The translations under genes were made by a program, and so were the position numbers. A DNA stretch of 64,000 bases, taken from Planctomycetaceae bacterium (lineage in GTDB: Bacteria > Planctomycetota > Planctomycetia > Pirellulales > Pirellulaceae). The stretch is from NCBI GenBank assembly GCA_005778405.1, contig SXOA01000010.1:1-64000 (forward strand). Direction: 5' to 3'. Below, one piece after another: positions 8,863 through 17,055 of this stretch. The notes beneath the pieces were generated by a model. It did no database searches, was not told the DNA's origin, and was given only the letters and a program-made list of their open reading frames with translations. Positions within the stretch are counted from its first letter, which is position 1, and each line of letters starts with the position of its first letter.

Positions 8863-8904
8863 GGCCGAAAACGCGGGGTTTCCTCGATGTTTTCGGCCTT
8901 TTTT
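8863..8904 (+). terminator. Rho-independent terminator, probably of the original tRNA-Phe gene
   Basis: A perfect ten-base stem, GGCCGAAAAC (8863-8872) with GTTTTCGGCC (8889-8898), encloses a 16-base loop and is followed by six T (8899-8904). It lies 11 bases after the tRNA remnant and just before the epimerase gene, so it also shields that gene from island transcription. Confidence 0.9.
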
Positions 8905-8924
8905 ATGGAAATTGGGCGAGAGTA

Positions 8925-9866
8925 ATGATGGCTGAATCGGTCCTAGTGACTGGTGGTGGTGGATTCATTGGCACTTGGGTACTGCGCGAGCTGCTGGTGC
9001 GTGGGTTCCGGCCGGTGGTGGTGGATTTGCAGAGTAACACCGAGCGCTGGAAACGTGTTTTGCGCGAGGGGGTTGCGGACGTCACATTTGTCGCGGGCAG
9101 TCTGCTGGACCGGGACTTGCTGCGGAGAACGGCCCTCGAGCAACGAGTTTCGCGCATCATTCATCTGGCGGCGCTGCTGACGCCGCAATGCCAGCAAGAC
9201 CCGTTTGCCGGGTGCGAGCTCAACGTGCTGGGAAGCGTTGCTTTGTTCGAGCTGGCTCGGATGTGTGCGGGACAAATCCAGGGAATCTCCTACGCGAGTT
9301 CCTATGCCGTTTATGGACCAGAGGCCGATGACACGCGACCGGATGAGACGGCCAGCGAAAACCAGCCGCCGACTTTCTACGGAGCCTATAAACTGGCGGT
9401 GGACTTGATCGCGCAGCAGTATTGGCGGCACTTTGACATTGCCTCGGTGGGCATCCGGCCCCACGTGGTCTACGGGCCGGAACGAACTCAAGGACTGACC
9501 GCCGGGCCGTCACTCGCTGCCCGCGCCGTCGCCAGCGGCGATTCGTATACGATCAACTATACCGGCTGCGTCGGCTACGATTACGTTGAAGACGTCGCCC
9601 GTGCTTTCGTGCAAGCAGCCCTCCAACCGCCGCGCGGTGCGATGGTCGTCGACCTGCCAAGCCAACTCGCGACGACCGAAGAGTTTGTTCAGATCATGGA
9701 GCGGATTGTGCCCGGTGCATCGTCACTAGTCACGGTCAGCGGCGGGGCAATCCCATCGAACATACCCCCCAAGCCCAATTTCATTGGCGAAATGTTTCCT
9801 GAATGGCGAGTCACGACATTGGAAGAAGGCATCAAAAAAACGATCGAGTTTTATCGGAAAAAGTGA
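8925..9866 (+). CDS. NAD(P)-dependent epimerase/dehydratase (extended SDR)
   Basis: The protein of about 313 residues has the nucleotide-binding motif VTGGGGFIG at the extreme N-terminus, the S...YxxxK active site (SSYAVYG, then YGAYKLAVD), and RPHVVYGPERTQG in the substrate lobe, all typical of UDP-sugar or nucleotide-sugar 4-epimerases and related cytosolic dehydratases. The substrate cannot be told from sequence. Two adjacent ATG codons (8925, 8928) both fit; longer starts would run into the terminator and the tRNA scar. It is the first gene of the native chromosome after the island. The following gene begins only 46 bases later but lacks a clear ribosome site. Confidence 0.88.
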   Translation: MMAESVLVTGGGGFIGTWVLRELLVRGFRPVVVDLQSNTERWKRVLREGVADVTFVAGSLLDRDLLRRTALEQRVSRIIHLAALLTPQCQQDPFAGCELNVLGSVALFELARMCAGQIQGISYASSYAVYGPEADDTRPDETASENQPPTFYGAYKLAVDLIAQQYWRHFDIASVGIRPHVVYGPERTQGLTAGPSLAARAVASGDSYTINYTGCVGYDYVEDVARAFVQAALQPPRGAMVVDLPSQLATTEEFVQIMERIVPGASSLVTVSGGAIPSNIPPKPNFIGEMFPEWRVTTLEEGIKKTIEFYRKK

Positions 9867-9912
9867 ACTAACCTCGGTGAGGCGGATTCAACTTCACCAC
9901 GCCTTTCTACCC

Positions 9913-11541
9913 ATGAAAACCTATCCGGCTCTCCTCGTTCTTTGTCTGCTCGCGGCCAGCGTCCCTGCTGCCGATCCGTCGCGGCCGCTGAAGGTCTTTA
10001 TCCTTGCCGGCCAGTCCAACATGGAAGGGCAGGCGGTCGTGGACTTAGACGGCAAGGACTACAACGAGGGCAAAGGGACGCTCGCGTTCTTGCTCCGCGA
10101 TCGAGAGAAAGGCCGGCTCTTCAAGCACCTCCAGAAGGCGAACGGCACCTGGGCTGAGCGTGGAGATGTTTGGTGCCGATACAAGCGCGAGGAAGGTCCG
10201 CTGCTCGCAGGTCCGCTGACAATGGGCTTTAGCGTCTACGGCGACCGGCACCATTTCGGGCCCGAGTTGCAGCTAGGAAACGTACTGGGAGACCACCTGG
10301 AGAATCAGGTCTTGTTGATCAAGACGGCGTGGGGTGGAAAGAGCCTGTTCAAGGACTTTCGCCCTCCGTCGTCAGGGGGTGAAGTCGGGCCGTGCTACAC
10401 CAAGATGGTTGCGGAAGTTCACGAAGCTCTGGACAACCTCCAGCGGGACTTTCCTGGTTACGACGGCGGAGGCCATGAACTGGCGGGATTCGTTTGGTAT
10501 CACGGCTGGAACGACGGGGTCGATCCCAAGAACGCCATACCGGAGTACGAGCAAAATCTAGTCAACCTCATCCAGGACGTCCGCAAGGAATTCAAAGTTC
10601 CGGGGCTGCCGTCCGTCATCGGCGAGTTGACCGGTCCCTGGGTGGAAGCGCCGGGCGCATGGGGCACTTTGCGAAAGGCTCAGCGCATGGCGGCCCAGCG
10701 CCCCGAGTTCAAAGGTTCGGTCTTGTTTGTCGAAACGCACGACTTTGTCCGCAAGCCGGAAGACTCTCCTAATCCCGGTCACGGACATCATGAATTCGGC
10801 AATGCGGAGACTTACTTTTTGGTTGGTGATGCCCTGGGTAAAGGGATGAGGCGACTGCTCTCGCCTCCGCCGGCAGGGAAGCAAACCGAACTTCCGCAGC
10901 CAAAATCCCGCACGGTTCGAGAAATCGAAGGTTGGAAGATTCGAGTCGATGATCGGTTGTTGGGGGATGCGCCCGACGCGACCCTTGGCTCACGAGCGCT
11001 CCGTTTTCTCGAAGCCAAGCTGGTGGAGATCAAAGCCGTGGTTCCGGCGGAACGACTGCAGGACTTGCAAGATGTCACCATCGTGCTGGACCTCAGTTGC
11101 GGCAAGCTCGGTTCGATGCAATACCATCCCGACGCCGGCTGGCTCAAGGCGAACGGCTATCCCGTGGACCTCGCCAAGTGCGTGCACCTGCCGCAAGCCG
11201 CCGACTTGCCGACACGCCGCAACATCAACGAACAACCGTGGGTCATCCTGCATGAATTGGCCCACGCGTACCATGATCAAAAGCTGGGTTTCGACGAGCC
11301 GCGGATTCAAGCAGCTCACGAACGATTCAAGCTGAGCGGCCACGGCGATGCTGCGTTGCTCTATAACGGCAAACGCGTGAAGCACTACGGCTTGACCAAT
11401 CCGATGGAGTTTTTCGCCGAGATGACCGAGTCGTTCTTCGGCAGCAACGATTTTTTCCCGTTCAACCGCGCCGAGCTACAAGAGCACGAACCCGAATTAT
11501 TCCGGCTGCTGACGGAGATTTGGAATCCGCCGGGAAAGTAG
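9913..11541 (+). CDS. Secreted sialate O-acetylesterase-type (SASA) carbohydrate esterase fused to a zinc metallopeptidase-like domain
   Basis: The 542-residue protein starts with a signal peptide (LLVLCLLAASVPAADP). Residues 25-320 form a SASA/DUF303 esterase: FILAGQSNMEG carries the nucleophilic serine near residue 36, and GHHEFGNAETY near the end of the domain supplies the likely catalytic histidine. Residues 345-542 form a second domain with PWVILHELAHAYHDQ (HExxH near 447) and a downstream EFFAEMTESFF that could provide the third zinc-binding glutamate of a gluzincin. It would act in the periplasm or outside the cell on acetylated polysaccharides; the role of the peptidase-like domain is unknown. 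The ATG at 9913 is chosen because the signal peptide follows directly; upstream in-frame sequence overlaps the epimerase. Confidence 0.82.
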   Translation: MKTYPALLVLCLLAASVPAADPSRPLKVFILAGQSNMEGQAVVDLDGKDYNEGKGTLAFLLRDREKGRLFKHLQKANGTWAERGDVWCRYKREEGPLLAGPLTMGFSVYGDRHHFGPELQLGNVLGDHLENQVLLIKTAWGGKSLFKDFRPPSSGGEVGPCYTKMVAEVHEALDNLQRDFPGYDGGGHELAGFVWYHGWNDGVDPKNAIPEYEQNLVNLIQDVRKEFKVPGLPSVIGELTGPWVEAPGAWGTLRKAQRMAAQRPEFKGSVLFVETHDFVRKPEDSPNPGHGHHEFGNAETYFLVGDALGKGMRRLLSPPPAGKQTELPQPKSRTVREIEGWKIRVDDRLLGDAPDATLGSRALRFLEAKLVEIKAVVPAERLQDLQDVTIVLDLSCGKLGSMQYHPDAGWLKANGYPVDLAKCVHLPQAADLPTRRNINEQPWVILHELAHAYHDQKLGFDEPRIQAAHERFKLSGHGDAALLYNGKRVKHYGLTNPMEFFAEMTESFFGSNDFFPFNRAELQEHEPELFRLLTEIWNPPGK

Positions 11542-11567
11542 CCGGTGTAGGGACAGCCAGCCTTCGC

Positions 11568-11924
11568 TTAGGCATTCAATTCGCTGAGAACTCGGCAACC
11601 GATGTGGAAGGAGAAGGCCTCGAGGTCGTCGAGTTCCGAGACGCGGACGATTTCAACGATGAGAAACGAGAAGGGAGCGGCTCCGACCGCCACGACGAGT
11701 TGCCCAGTGGTGGGCCTGGTTTCCGCTAAAAACGAAATGCCGGCCTCGGAGACGTCTTTGAACATTGCCCACTGAAATTCGTCTTGGCGCGGCATGCGAA
11801 CACCGTCGAACGGGGCCACCAATTGACGGCAGACATACGACAAGCGACGATCCTTGCGTTGTTCGACAAGCAGAAAGTTCTGCTCACATTGTGCGACCTC
11901 ATCCGCTATGGCCGGAGTGCTCAT
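11568..11924 (-). CDS. PilZ-domain protein
   Basis: The 118-residue protein has the PilZ layout: an RxxRR-like switch (QRKDRRLSYVC) near residue 25, then a beta-rich stretch with DVSEAGISF in place of the canonical D/NxSxxG. This suggests binding of cyclic di-GMP and a role in surface or motility control, as known for the family. The ATG at 11924 is preferred over a TTG six bases upstream. It converges with the esterase gene, whose end is only 26 bases away, and stands alone on its strand. Confidence 0.7.
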   Translation of the reverse strand: MSTPAIADEVAQCEQNFLLVEQRKDRRLSYVCRQLVAPFDGVRMPRQDEFQWAMFKDVSEAGISFLAETRPTTGQLVVAVGAAPFSFLIVEIVRVSELDDLEAFSFHIGCRVLSELNA

Positions 11925-12092
11925 CGTCAATTCTCGTCCTGGGTTTCGGTTCGTGGGCCAGTCAAATCTAGGTCCACAAACCCGCGGAGGCAGAGAGGTT
12001 TCTGGCCAAAACAGTGGCTATTGGGCGGCACAATCGGAGTGACCCGCAAACAATGATGCCATTTCATAATTGCGGACCAGGCGATATCGTAG

Positions 12093-12110
12093 TGGGAACA
12101 TTAGTTCCCA
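12093..12110. promoter_or_regulatory. Perfect 7-bp inverted repeat upstream of the redoxin gene (operator candidate)
   Basis: TGGGAAC-ATTA-GTTCCCA sits 16 bases before the ATG, immediately ahead of the ribosome site AAAGGTGA. The position suits a repressor site or an mRNA hairpin; no T-tract follows, so it is not a terminator. Confidence 0.4.
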
Positions 12111-12126
12111 TTAAAGGTGAAATGAC

Positions 12127-12903
12127 ATGAATGATTCTCATCCGCCGGCAAGCCAGCCGCCGCGGTATCCTGGTCGCGCGTACCTGTTCGTGGGGCTGCT
12201 GCTCGTCATGGCGGGCCCGGTGATTTACACCGTACAGATCTTGAACAAGTCGCTGATGGCTCCCTGGTATTTTCCGATCCTGGCAACACTGGGTGCACTT
12301 CTGATTGCCTGGTCCTTGGTTCAGAGCCGTTCTTTCGTACGCGGGGGTATCGCTGGACTGGCAGCGCTAGTCGCGGGGTTGAGCTGGCTGTTCATGCTCG
12401 TGGGGATGGCAACTCCCCCTTATACCGGCCCGGTGACGGTCGGACGGGCGTTCCCAGGTTTTGAGACAACGCTGGCGAGCGGCCGCCCCTTCCAGCAGAG
12501 TGATTTGCAGGGAGACAAAAGCACGGTCCTGCTGTTCTTCCGCGGCCGGTGGTGACCGGTCTGCATGATTGAGCTCGGCGAGCTCGAAAAAAATCATGCG
12601 GAGTTTGCCAAGCGAAATGTGCGTGTCGTGATTGCTTCACTCGAAGAGCAGGAGGAAGCTGCGTTGACGCAGCGGGATTTTCCGCACCTGATTGTCGTTG
12701 CCGATGGCGAGGGAAAGCTGATCAATGCGGCCGAAGTAATGCATCCGGGGGCTGGTCAACAGGGAGAGGACGTGGCGGCACCAACCACCTTCTTCATCAA
12801 CAAGCAGGGAACCGTCCGCTCGCTCTTTCGTCCCAAGCAAGTGGTGACGCGACTGTCCGCGAGGGAAGTGCTGGCAGCGGTGGATGAGAAGCTGGCGGAT
12901 TGA
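12127..12903 (+). CDS. Membrane-anchored AhpC/TSA-type redoxin, probable selenoprotein (in-frame UGA at the UxxC active site)
   Basis: One continuous frame of 259 codons is interrupted only by TGA at 12553-12555. Before it lie three hydrophobic segments (about residues 18-40, 47-65, 72-94) and the start of a thioredoxin fold (TVGRAFPGFETTLASG, then STVLLFFRGRW). After it the same frame continues with PVCMIELGELEKNHAEFAKR and the rest of a peroxiredoxin/redoxin domain, including the cis-proline region APTTFFINKQGTVRSLFRP. In cysteine homologues the motif reads RGxWCPxC; here the first cysteine is UGA and the second (residue 146) is intact, giving UPVC. A SECIS-like hairpin follows. A start at 12127 is supported by AAAGGTGA. 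Three membrane segments with N-in topology would place the redox domain outside the cytoplasm. A nonsense mutation is the alternative. Confidence 0.82.
12565..12597 (+). promoter_or_regulatory. Candidate bacterial SECIS hairpin
   Basis: GAGCTC (12571-12576) pairs with GAGCTC (12580-12585) around the loop GGC. The outer arms ATGATT (12565-12570) and AATCAT (12592-12597) extend the stem across a purine bulge. The loop starts 21 bases after the UGA and begins with G, within the usual bacterial SECIS spacing and loop rule. It lies inside the coding sequence, as bacterial SECIS elements must. Folding was done by eye. Confidence 0.6.
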
Positions 12904-13021
12904 GTTGATCTCACCCACGAGTATCGCGAGGACGCCAGATTGTGGAACTTTCGCCGGAAACTGAAGCGCGCTATAGTGGAGAGGGAGAATCGGGGGATAA
13001 CTAACTGTTTGAGGGACTTCC

Positions 13022-14209
13022 ATGTCAGTCCTCAGCCTGGCCCTTTTGACTGCCGCACTGGCGGCTGAGCCCCTGCTTGCGCCTGAACCTGGCATGGAGC
13101 TGACGCCGCTTAGCGTGAAAGCCGCGGTGCAGCGAAGCCTGCCCTACATTGAAAAGGTGGGAACCGACTGGATGACGAAGCGGAAGTGCAATTCCTGCCA
13201 TGCCGTGACATTTCTGGTCTGGAGCCACAACACAGCAGCGGCTTATGGGCTGGAGGTGGACCGGAAAAAACTGGCGGCGTGGACGAAATGGTCCTTGGCC
13301 GACTCCCTCTCGGATCGCCACTGGTTCAAACTCCGGCCGCAAGCGATGGCGGCCCTCAAAGCCGGTGGTTTGGCGGACAGTGTGCTGGCCAAACTCAAGC
13401 CATTGGAGGGAAAGAATTATCTGACGCAGAAGGAGTATCTGGATGCGGTCGAAAAAGCGCTCGGCGCGGACGACCTTGGACTTCACAAAGTTGCACTCGT
13501 AAATGCGGCCGCGCTCCCCAACAACGGCGGTGGTCCGGATACGCTCGGCCAATTGTTGCTGGCGCGAGCGGTTCTGCCCGAAGACCAGGAGGCCGTGCAG
13601 TCGCATGAGGCCATTCGGTCATTGCTGCTCGAATGGCAGGAGCCGGGAGGTTCCTGGCTGGCCGCGGGACAATTGCCAGAACTCAAGTGGTCAGAATCGG
13701 AAATGAACGACGCCACGACCCGCTGGAGCATTTTGGCGCTGGCCGCCGAGAAAAACCCCAATGAGGCGCTCCTTCAAGTGCGACAGCGAGGGATTGAATC
13801 CGTCGACAAGAACTCGCCGGGAATCACCTTGCAGTCTCTGGCGCTGCATGCAGCCGTCGCCGGCAGGTTTGGTGACAAGGAGCGGGCAGCGGGATTGCTC
13901 AAGGACTTGCTGGCGAGGCAGAGTGACGATGGAGGTTGGAAATGGGTCCAGGAGAACAAAGAGAGTGATGCTTTCTCCACCGGACAGGCCCTGTACGTCC
14001 TGGGACTGCTGGGTCGGGACGGCAGTGATCCGATCGTCCGTAAAGCCTGGGAATACCTCCTCCGCACCCAAGCCGCCGATGGTAGTTGGCAGGTGCCGCA
14101 GAATCTCATCAACAAACGCAAGCGGGGACTGAATGTTTATCCTCTGTGGGGGACGGCGTGGTGCGCGATTGGCCTGCTCCAGACGCTACCGGCGGATAAC
14201 GTGCGCTGA
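13022..14209 (+). CDS. Secreted haem-motif protein with terpenoid-cyclase-like (alpha/alpha toroid) repeats
   Basis: The 395-residue protein has a short signal peptide (LLTAALAAEP) and a single c-type haem motif CNSCH at 56-60. The rest is helical repeats with QW-like turns (QSDDGGWKWVQ, AADGSWQVP) of the squalene-cyclase or complement-C3d fold. There are no DxDD catalytic acids, so it is not a cyclase. The same plan, haem motif plus toroid, recurs in the N-terminal two thirds of the protein at 27214. Planctomycete members of this kind are unassigned. A GAGGGA ribosome site precedes the ATG, 118 bases after the redoxin gene; the two may or may not be cotranscribed. Confidence 0.7.
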   Translation: MSVLSLALLTAALAAEPLLAPEPGMELTPLSVKAAVQRSLPYIEKVGTDWMTKRKCNSCHAVTFLVWSHNTAAAYGLEVDRKKLAAWTKWSLADSLSDRHWFKLRPQAMAALKAGGLADSVLAKLKPLEGKNYLTQKEYLDAVEKALGADDLGLHKVALVNAAALPNNGGGPDTLGQLLLARAVLPEDQEAVQSHEAIRSLLLEWQEPGGSWLAAGQLPELKWSESEMNDATTRWSILALAAEKNPNEALLQVRQRGIESVDKNSPGITLQSLALHAAVAGRFGDKERAAGLLKDLLARQSDDGGWKWVQENKESDAFSTGQALYVLGLLGRDGSDPIVRKAWEYLLRTQAADGSWQVPQNLINKRKRGLNVYPLWGTAWCAIGLLQTLPADNVR

Positions 14210-14248
14210 GTCTGTTCACAGGTATTTCACCGGCATTGGCTCGTTCGC

Positions 14249-16879
14249 CTAATGCACGTACAAAAACTCGTTGCTGTTGAGCAGCACCAGGGCGGCTTGC
14301 ACCCAGGCGGCGCGGAGGGCGTCTGACTTCTGGGCATCCGTTGGAGATGCGGAAGCACTGCCGAGTTTGTCCGCTATAAGGGAAGCCAGAAAACTTGTGA
14401 GGACTTCCCTTTCCGCGGGGCGTGGCGGGCGCGAGTAAAGCACGCGGCAGGCGAAGTCAATGCGCGCCTCGTCGCTCGTGGGAGCTTCTCGAATGAGTCG
14501 GTCGGCCAAGGCGGTGGCGGATTGCTCGGAGAAGGGGCCATGCAGCATGGCCAGGGCTTGCAGAGGCACAATACTGGCGCTGCGCTGCGGGCAATTGACC
14601 TCCATCATCGGCACATCGAACAAGTCGAGCATCGTGACGTGCTGGCTGCGGCGGACAATCAAATAAATGCTGCGCCGGTTGCCCGCCGCATCGTCGGCGG
14701 TGATGACGGAGCCGTCACCAAGTTGAGAAACCGCTGATGGCGCACCGAACATGGTCCCATTCAATTTTCCAGCCGCCCAGAGGGTTGTGTCTCGCATCAT
14801 TTCGCCGCTGTGGCGAGCCGCCCGCCAGTAGCCCAGCAATTCGTTGTTCGGATCGGCGGCCAGTGTGGCTGCGGTGGGAGTGGACGACTGACGCCAGGCG
14901 GCGGTGGAAAGTAATTGCCGCACCAGCTTCTTCTGTCCCCAGCCCGCGGCGATCAATTCCGTCGCCAGATAGTCGAGAAGCTCCGGATGGGTCGGCTTGA
15001 CGCCAGAGCGGCCGAAGTTGGACAGCGTGGGAACGATGCCGCGGCCGAATTGTTTGGCCCAGACTCGATTGACCTGCACGCGAGCGGTCAGCGGATGTGA
15101 CGGCTCCGTCAGCCAGCGGGCGAAAGCCTCGCGGCGGCCCGTCGTCTTATAGCCTCCCTTCGGCTCGAATTTGAAGCTGGTCGGCGCTAGCACTTCCGGA
15201 ACATTGGGGGGAATGATCGCGCCCGGTTTGCTGTAGTCTCCCCGGAGCAATAATTTGCAGTCCGCCGGCTTGTCGTCCATGTCGGTCAGGCCGCGGAGTG
15301 TGACAAACTGTTGCTTGAGCGCCAACTCCGCGGCGATGACGGCCTTGAGCTGCTGTGATTGCTGCTGATATTCGGCACTCCATTTCGCCAGGTCGGCATC
15401 CAGGAGCGAAACGGCGGCACCATATTTGGCGACAAGCATTTTTTGCTCGTCGTTCCGCTTGTCCGCCGGGGCGAGCAGTGCGGCGGTCAGTTTTTCGACG
15501 AGCTGCCCGTCCTTCGCCTCAGTGCCGAGCAGTTCTTTGACCCGTTTCTTGCGGAATCGCGCCGTCAACTCGACGACCTGGGCATTCAAGTCCGCTACCC
15601 GCTGGTCTACTTTCTGGTTGTGCTGCGTGATGCGGGCTTGCTCCGCTTCCGTAGCCAGCGGAATGCCCCTGACTTCCGAAGGTTGCCAGCGAGCGGGGTC
15701 GAGTGCCGGTGTGAGAATGGCTTGCAAAGCGTAGTAGTCGCGGTGTGGAATCGGATCGTACTTGTGCGAGTGGCAGCGAGCACACTGAATCGTCAGCCCC
15801 AACAGCGCCGACGAGACAATTTGCGTCGTGTCGGCCATCACCTGGTGAATTTCATTGGGTTCCGTGTAGCCGGGATAGGTGGGGTCGCTGGCGGTCCGCA
15901 AAAAGCCGGTCGCCGCAAGCTGCCGCGATTGCTCGGGGGAAAGCTCGTCAGCCCGTCGCCAGTCCGAAAGCTCGTCGCCGGCCAATTGTTCGCGGAGAAA
16001 CTGGTCATACGGCAGGTCACTGTTGAGCGCTCCGATGACATAATCGCGATACCGCCAGGCCTCTGGGCGCAATCGGTCGGCAGCGAGATAACCGTCGGAA
16101 TCTGCATAGCCCGCGACATCCAGCCACTGCCGGGTCGCGTGTTCGCCGTAACGCGGTGAAGCCTGCAGCCGGTCGAGCAATCGCTCGAAGGCATCTGGAG
16201 AAGCATCACCGAGAAAATCATCGAGATCCTGGATTTCCGGTGGCAAACCGTGAAGGGCAAATGTTGCTCGGCGGATGAGCACTTCCGGAGAGGCCTGGGG
16301 CGCAAACGAGAGCTGTTTTTCGTCCAGCCGCGCGAGTAAGAAGACGTCGATTGCCGACCGGGCTCGCCCGGCGTCTTTCACTGTCGGAAACCGCGGGCGA
16401 ACGGGGGGGACAAACGACCAGAAGTTGCGATCCTCTTCACGAATGCGGCGAGGAGGCTCAGCTGCTTCCAGCGGTAGTTCTTTGTCGCCCGCTAAGGGAG
16501 CGCCCGCGGCGACCCAGCGGCGGATCAGCTCCAGTTGCTTGTCATCGACCTTGCCTTCGTCCTTCGGCGGCATTTCTCCTTTGCTGATTTTCTCGATAAG
16601 CAGGCTCTCCTCTGGCTTCCCTTCGACAAGGGCCGCCCCGCTGTCACCCCCTTTGGCGAGCAGGGATTTTCGCCGCAAATCCAGCCCCCCCTCCAGCTTC
16701 CCTTCTCCGTGGCACTTGACACAGCGGGTCTGCAAAATGGGGGCGATGTCCTTTTCGAATGTAATCCGGTCTTCATCAGCTCGGCCCGACTCCGCCCAAA
16801 GGAATAAGGTGGCGACGAGTGGCGCGGCCAGTAACCGAAAGGGAGGTTGATTTGGCAAAAGCGTGTCATCCATAACCAT
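14249..16879 (-). CDS. Planctomycete cytochrome-c-domain DUF1549/DUF1553 secreted protein
   Basis: The protein has 876 residues. After a signal-type hydrophobic stretch comes the planctomycete cytochrome c domain with CVKCH at 53-57, then DUF1549 (LARLDEKQLSFAPQASPE, a CARCHSHKYDPI haem-like motif near residue 366), a charged spacer, and DUF1553 at the C-terminus ending SNEFLYVH. Two CxxCH sites suggest two haems. The usual DUF1501 partner is not adjacent: the gene stands alone between a convergent toroid protein and a divergent FIST gene. Its function is unproven; related genes accompany sulfatases and polysaccharide degradation in the phylum. Two ATG codons, six bases apart, are possible starts. 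Confidence 0.88.
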   Translation of the reverse strand: MVMDDTLLPNQPPFRLLAAPLVATLFLWAESGRADEDRITFEKDIAPILQTRCVKCHGEGKLEGGLDLRRKSLLAKGGDSGAALVEGKPEESLLIEKISKGEMPPKDEGKVDDKQLELIRRWVAAGAPLAGDKELPLEAAEPPRRIREEDRNFWSFVPPVRPRFPTVKDAGRARSAIDVFLLARLDEKQLSFAPQASPEVLIRRATFALHGLPPEIQDLDDFLGDASPDAFERLLDRLQASPRYGEHATRQWLDVAGYADSDGYLAADRLRPEAWRYRDYVIGALNSDLPYDQFLREQLAGDELSDWRRADELSPEQSRQLAATGFLRTASDPTYPGYTEPNEIHQVMADTTQIVSSALLGLTIQCARCHSHKYDPIPHRDYYALQAILTPALDPARWQPSEVRGIPLATEAEQARITQHNQKVDQRVADLNAQVVELTARFRKKRVKELLGTEAKDGQLVEKLTAALLAPADKRNDEQKMLVAKYGAAVSLLDADLAKWSAEYQQQSQQLKAVIAAELALKQQFVTLRGLTDMDDKPADCKLLLRGDYSKPGAIIPPNVPEVLAPTSFKFEPKGGYKTTGRREAFARWLTEPSHPLTARVQVNRVWAKQFGRGIVPTLSNFGRSGVKPTHPELLDYLATELIAAGWGQKKLVRQLLSTAAWRQSSTPTAATLAADPNNELLGYWRAARHSGEMMRDTTLWAAGKLNGTMFGAPSAVSQLGDGSVITADDAAGNRRSIYLIVRRSQHVTMLDLFDVPMMEVNCPQRSASIVPLQALAMLHGPFSEQSATALADRLIREAPTSDEARIDFACRVLYSRPPRPAEREVLTSFLASLIADKLGSASASPTDAQKSDALRAAWVQAALVLLNSNEFLYVH

Positions 16880-17055
16880 TCATTATCCGCAGTGAAGGTG
16901 TTCCTTGCCAGTCGGATTGCCGAATTCGTACGCGGCGGACAGTGGCATCTATCGCCCGTGGAGTCTATCATGGCGAAACAGACAGGGGCTCGTTTTGGGG
17001 GAAACGAACGCCGCGGTGGAACAGCGCGACGTGGACTTTTGGAAAGCACCGTGTT

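Noticed and set aside
12127-12555. Reading the redoxin as two separate genes or as a pseudogene
   Set aside because: The stop falls precisely on the catalytic cysteine codon, frame and quality continue unchanged, and a SECIS-like hairpin follows. A random nonsense mutation would rarely coincide with all three, although it is not excluded.
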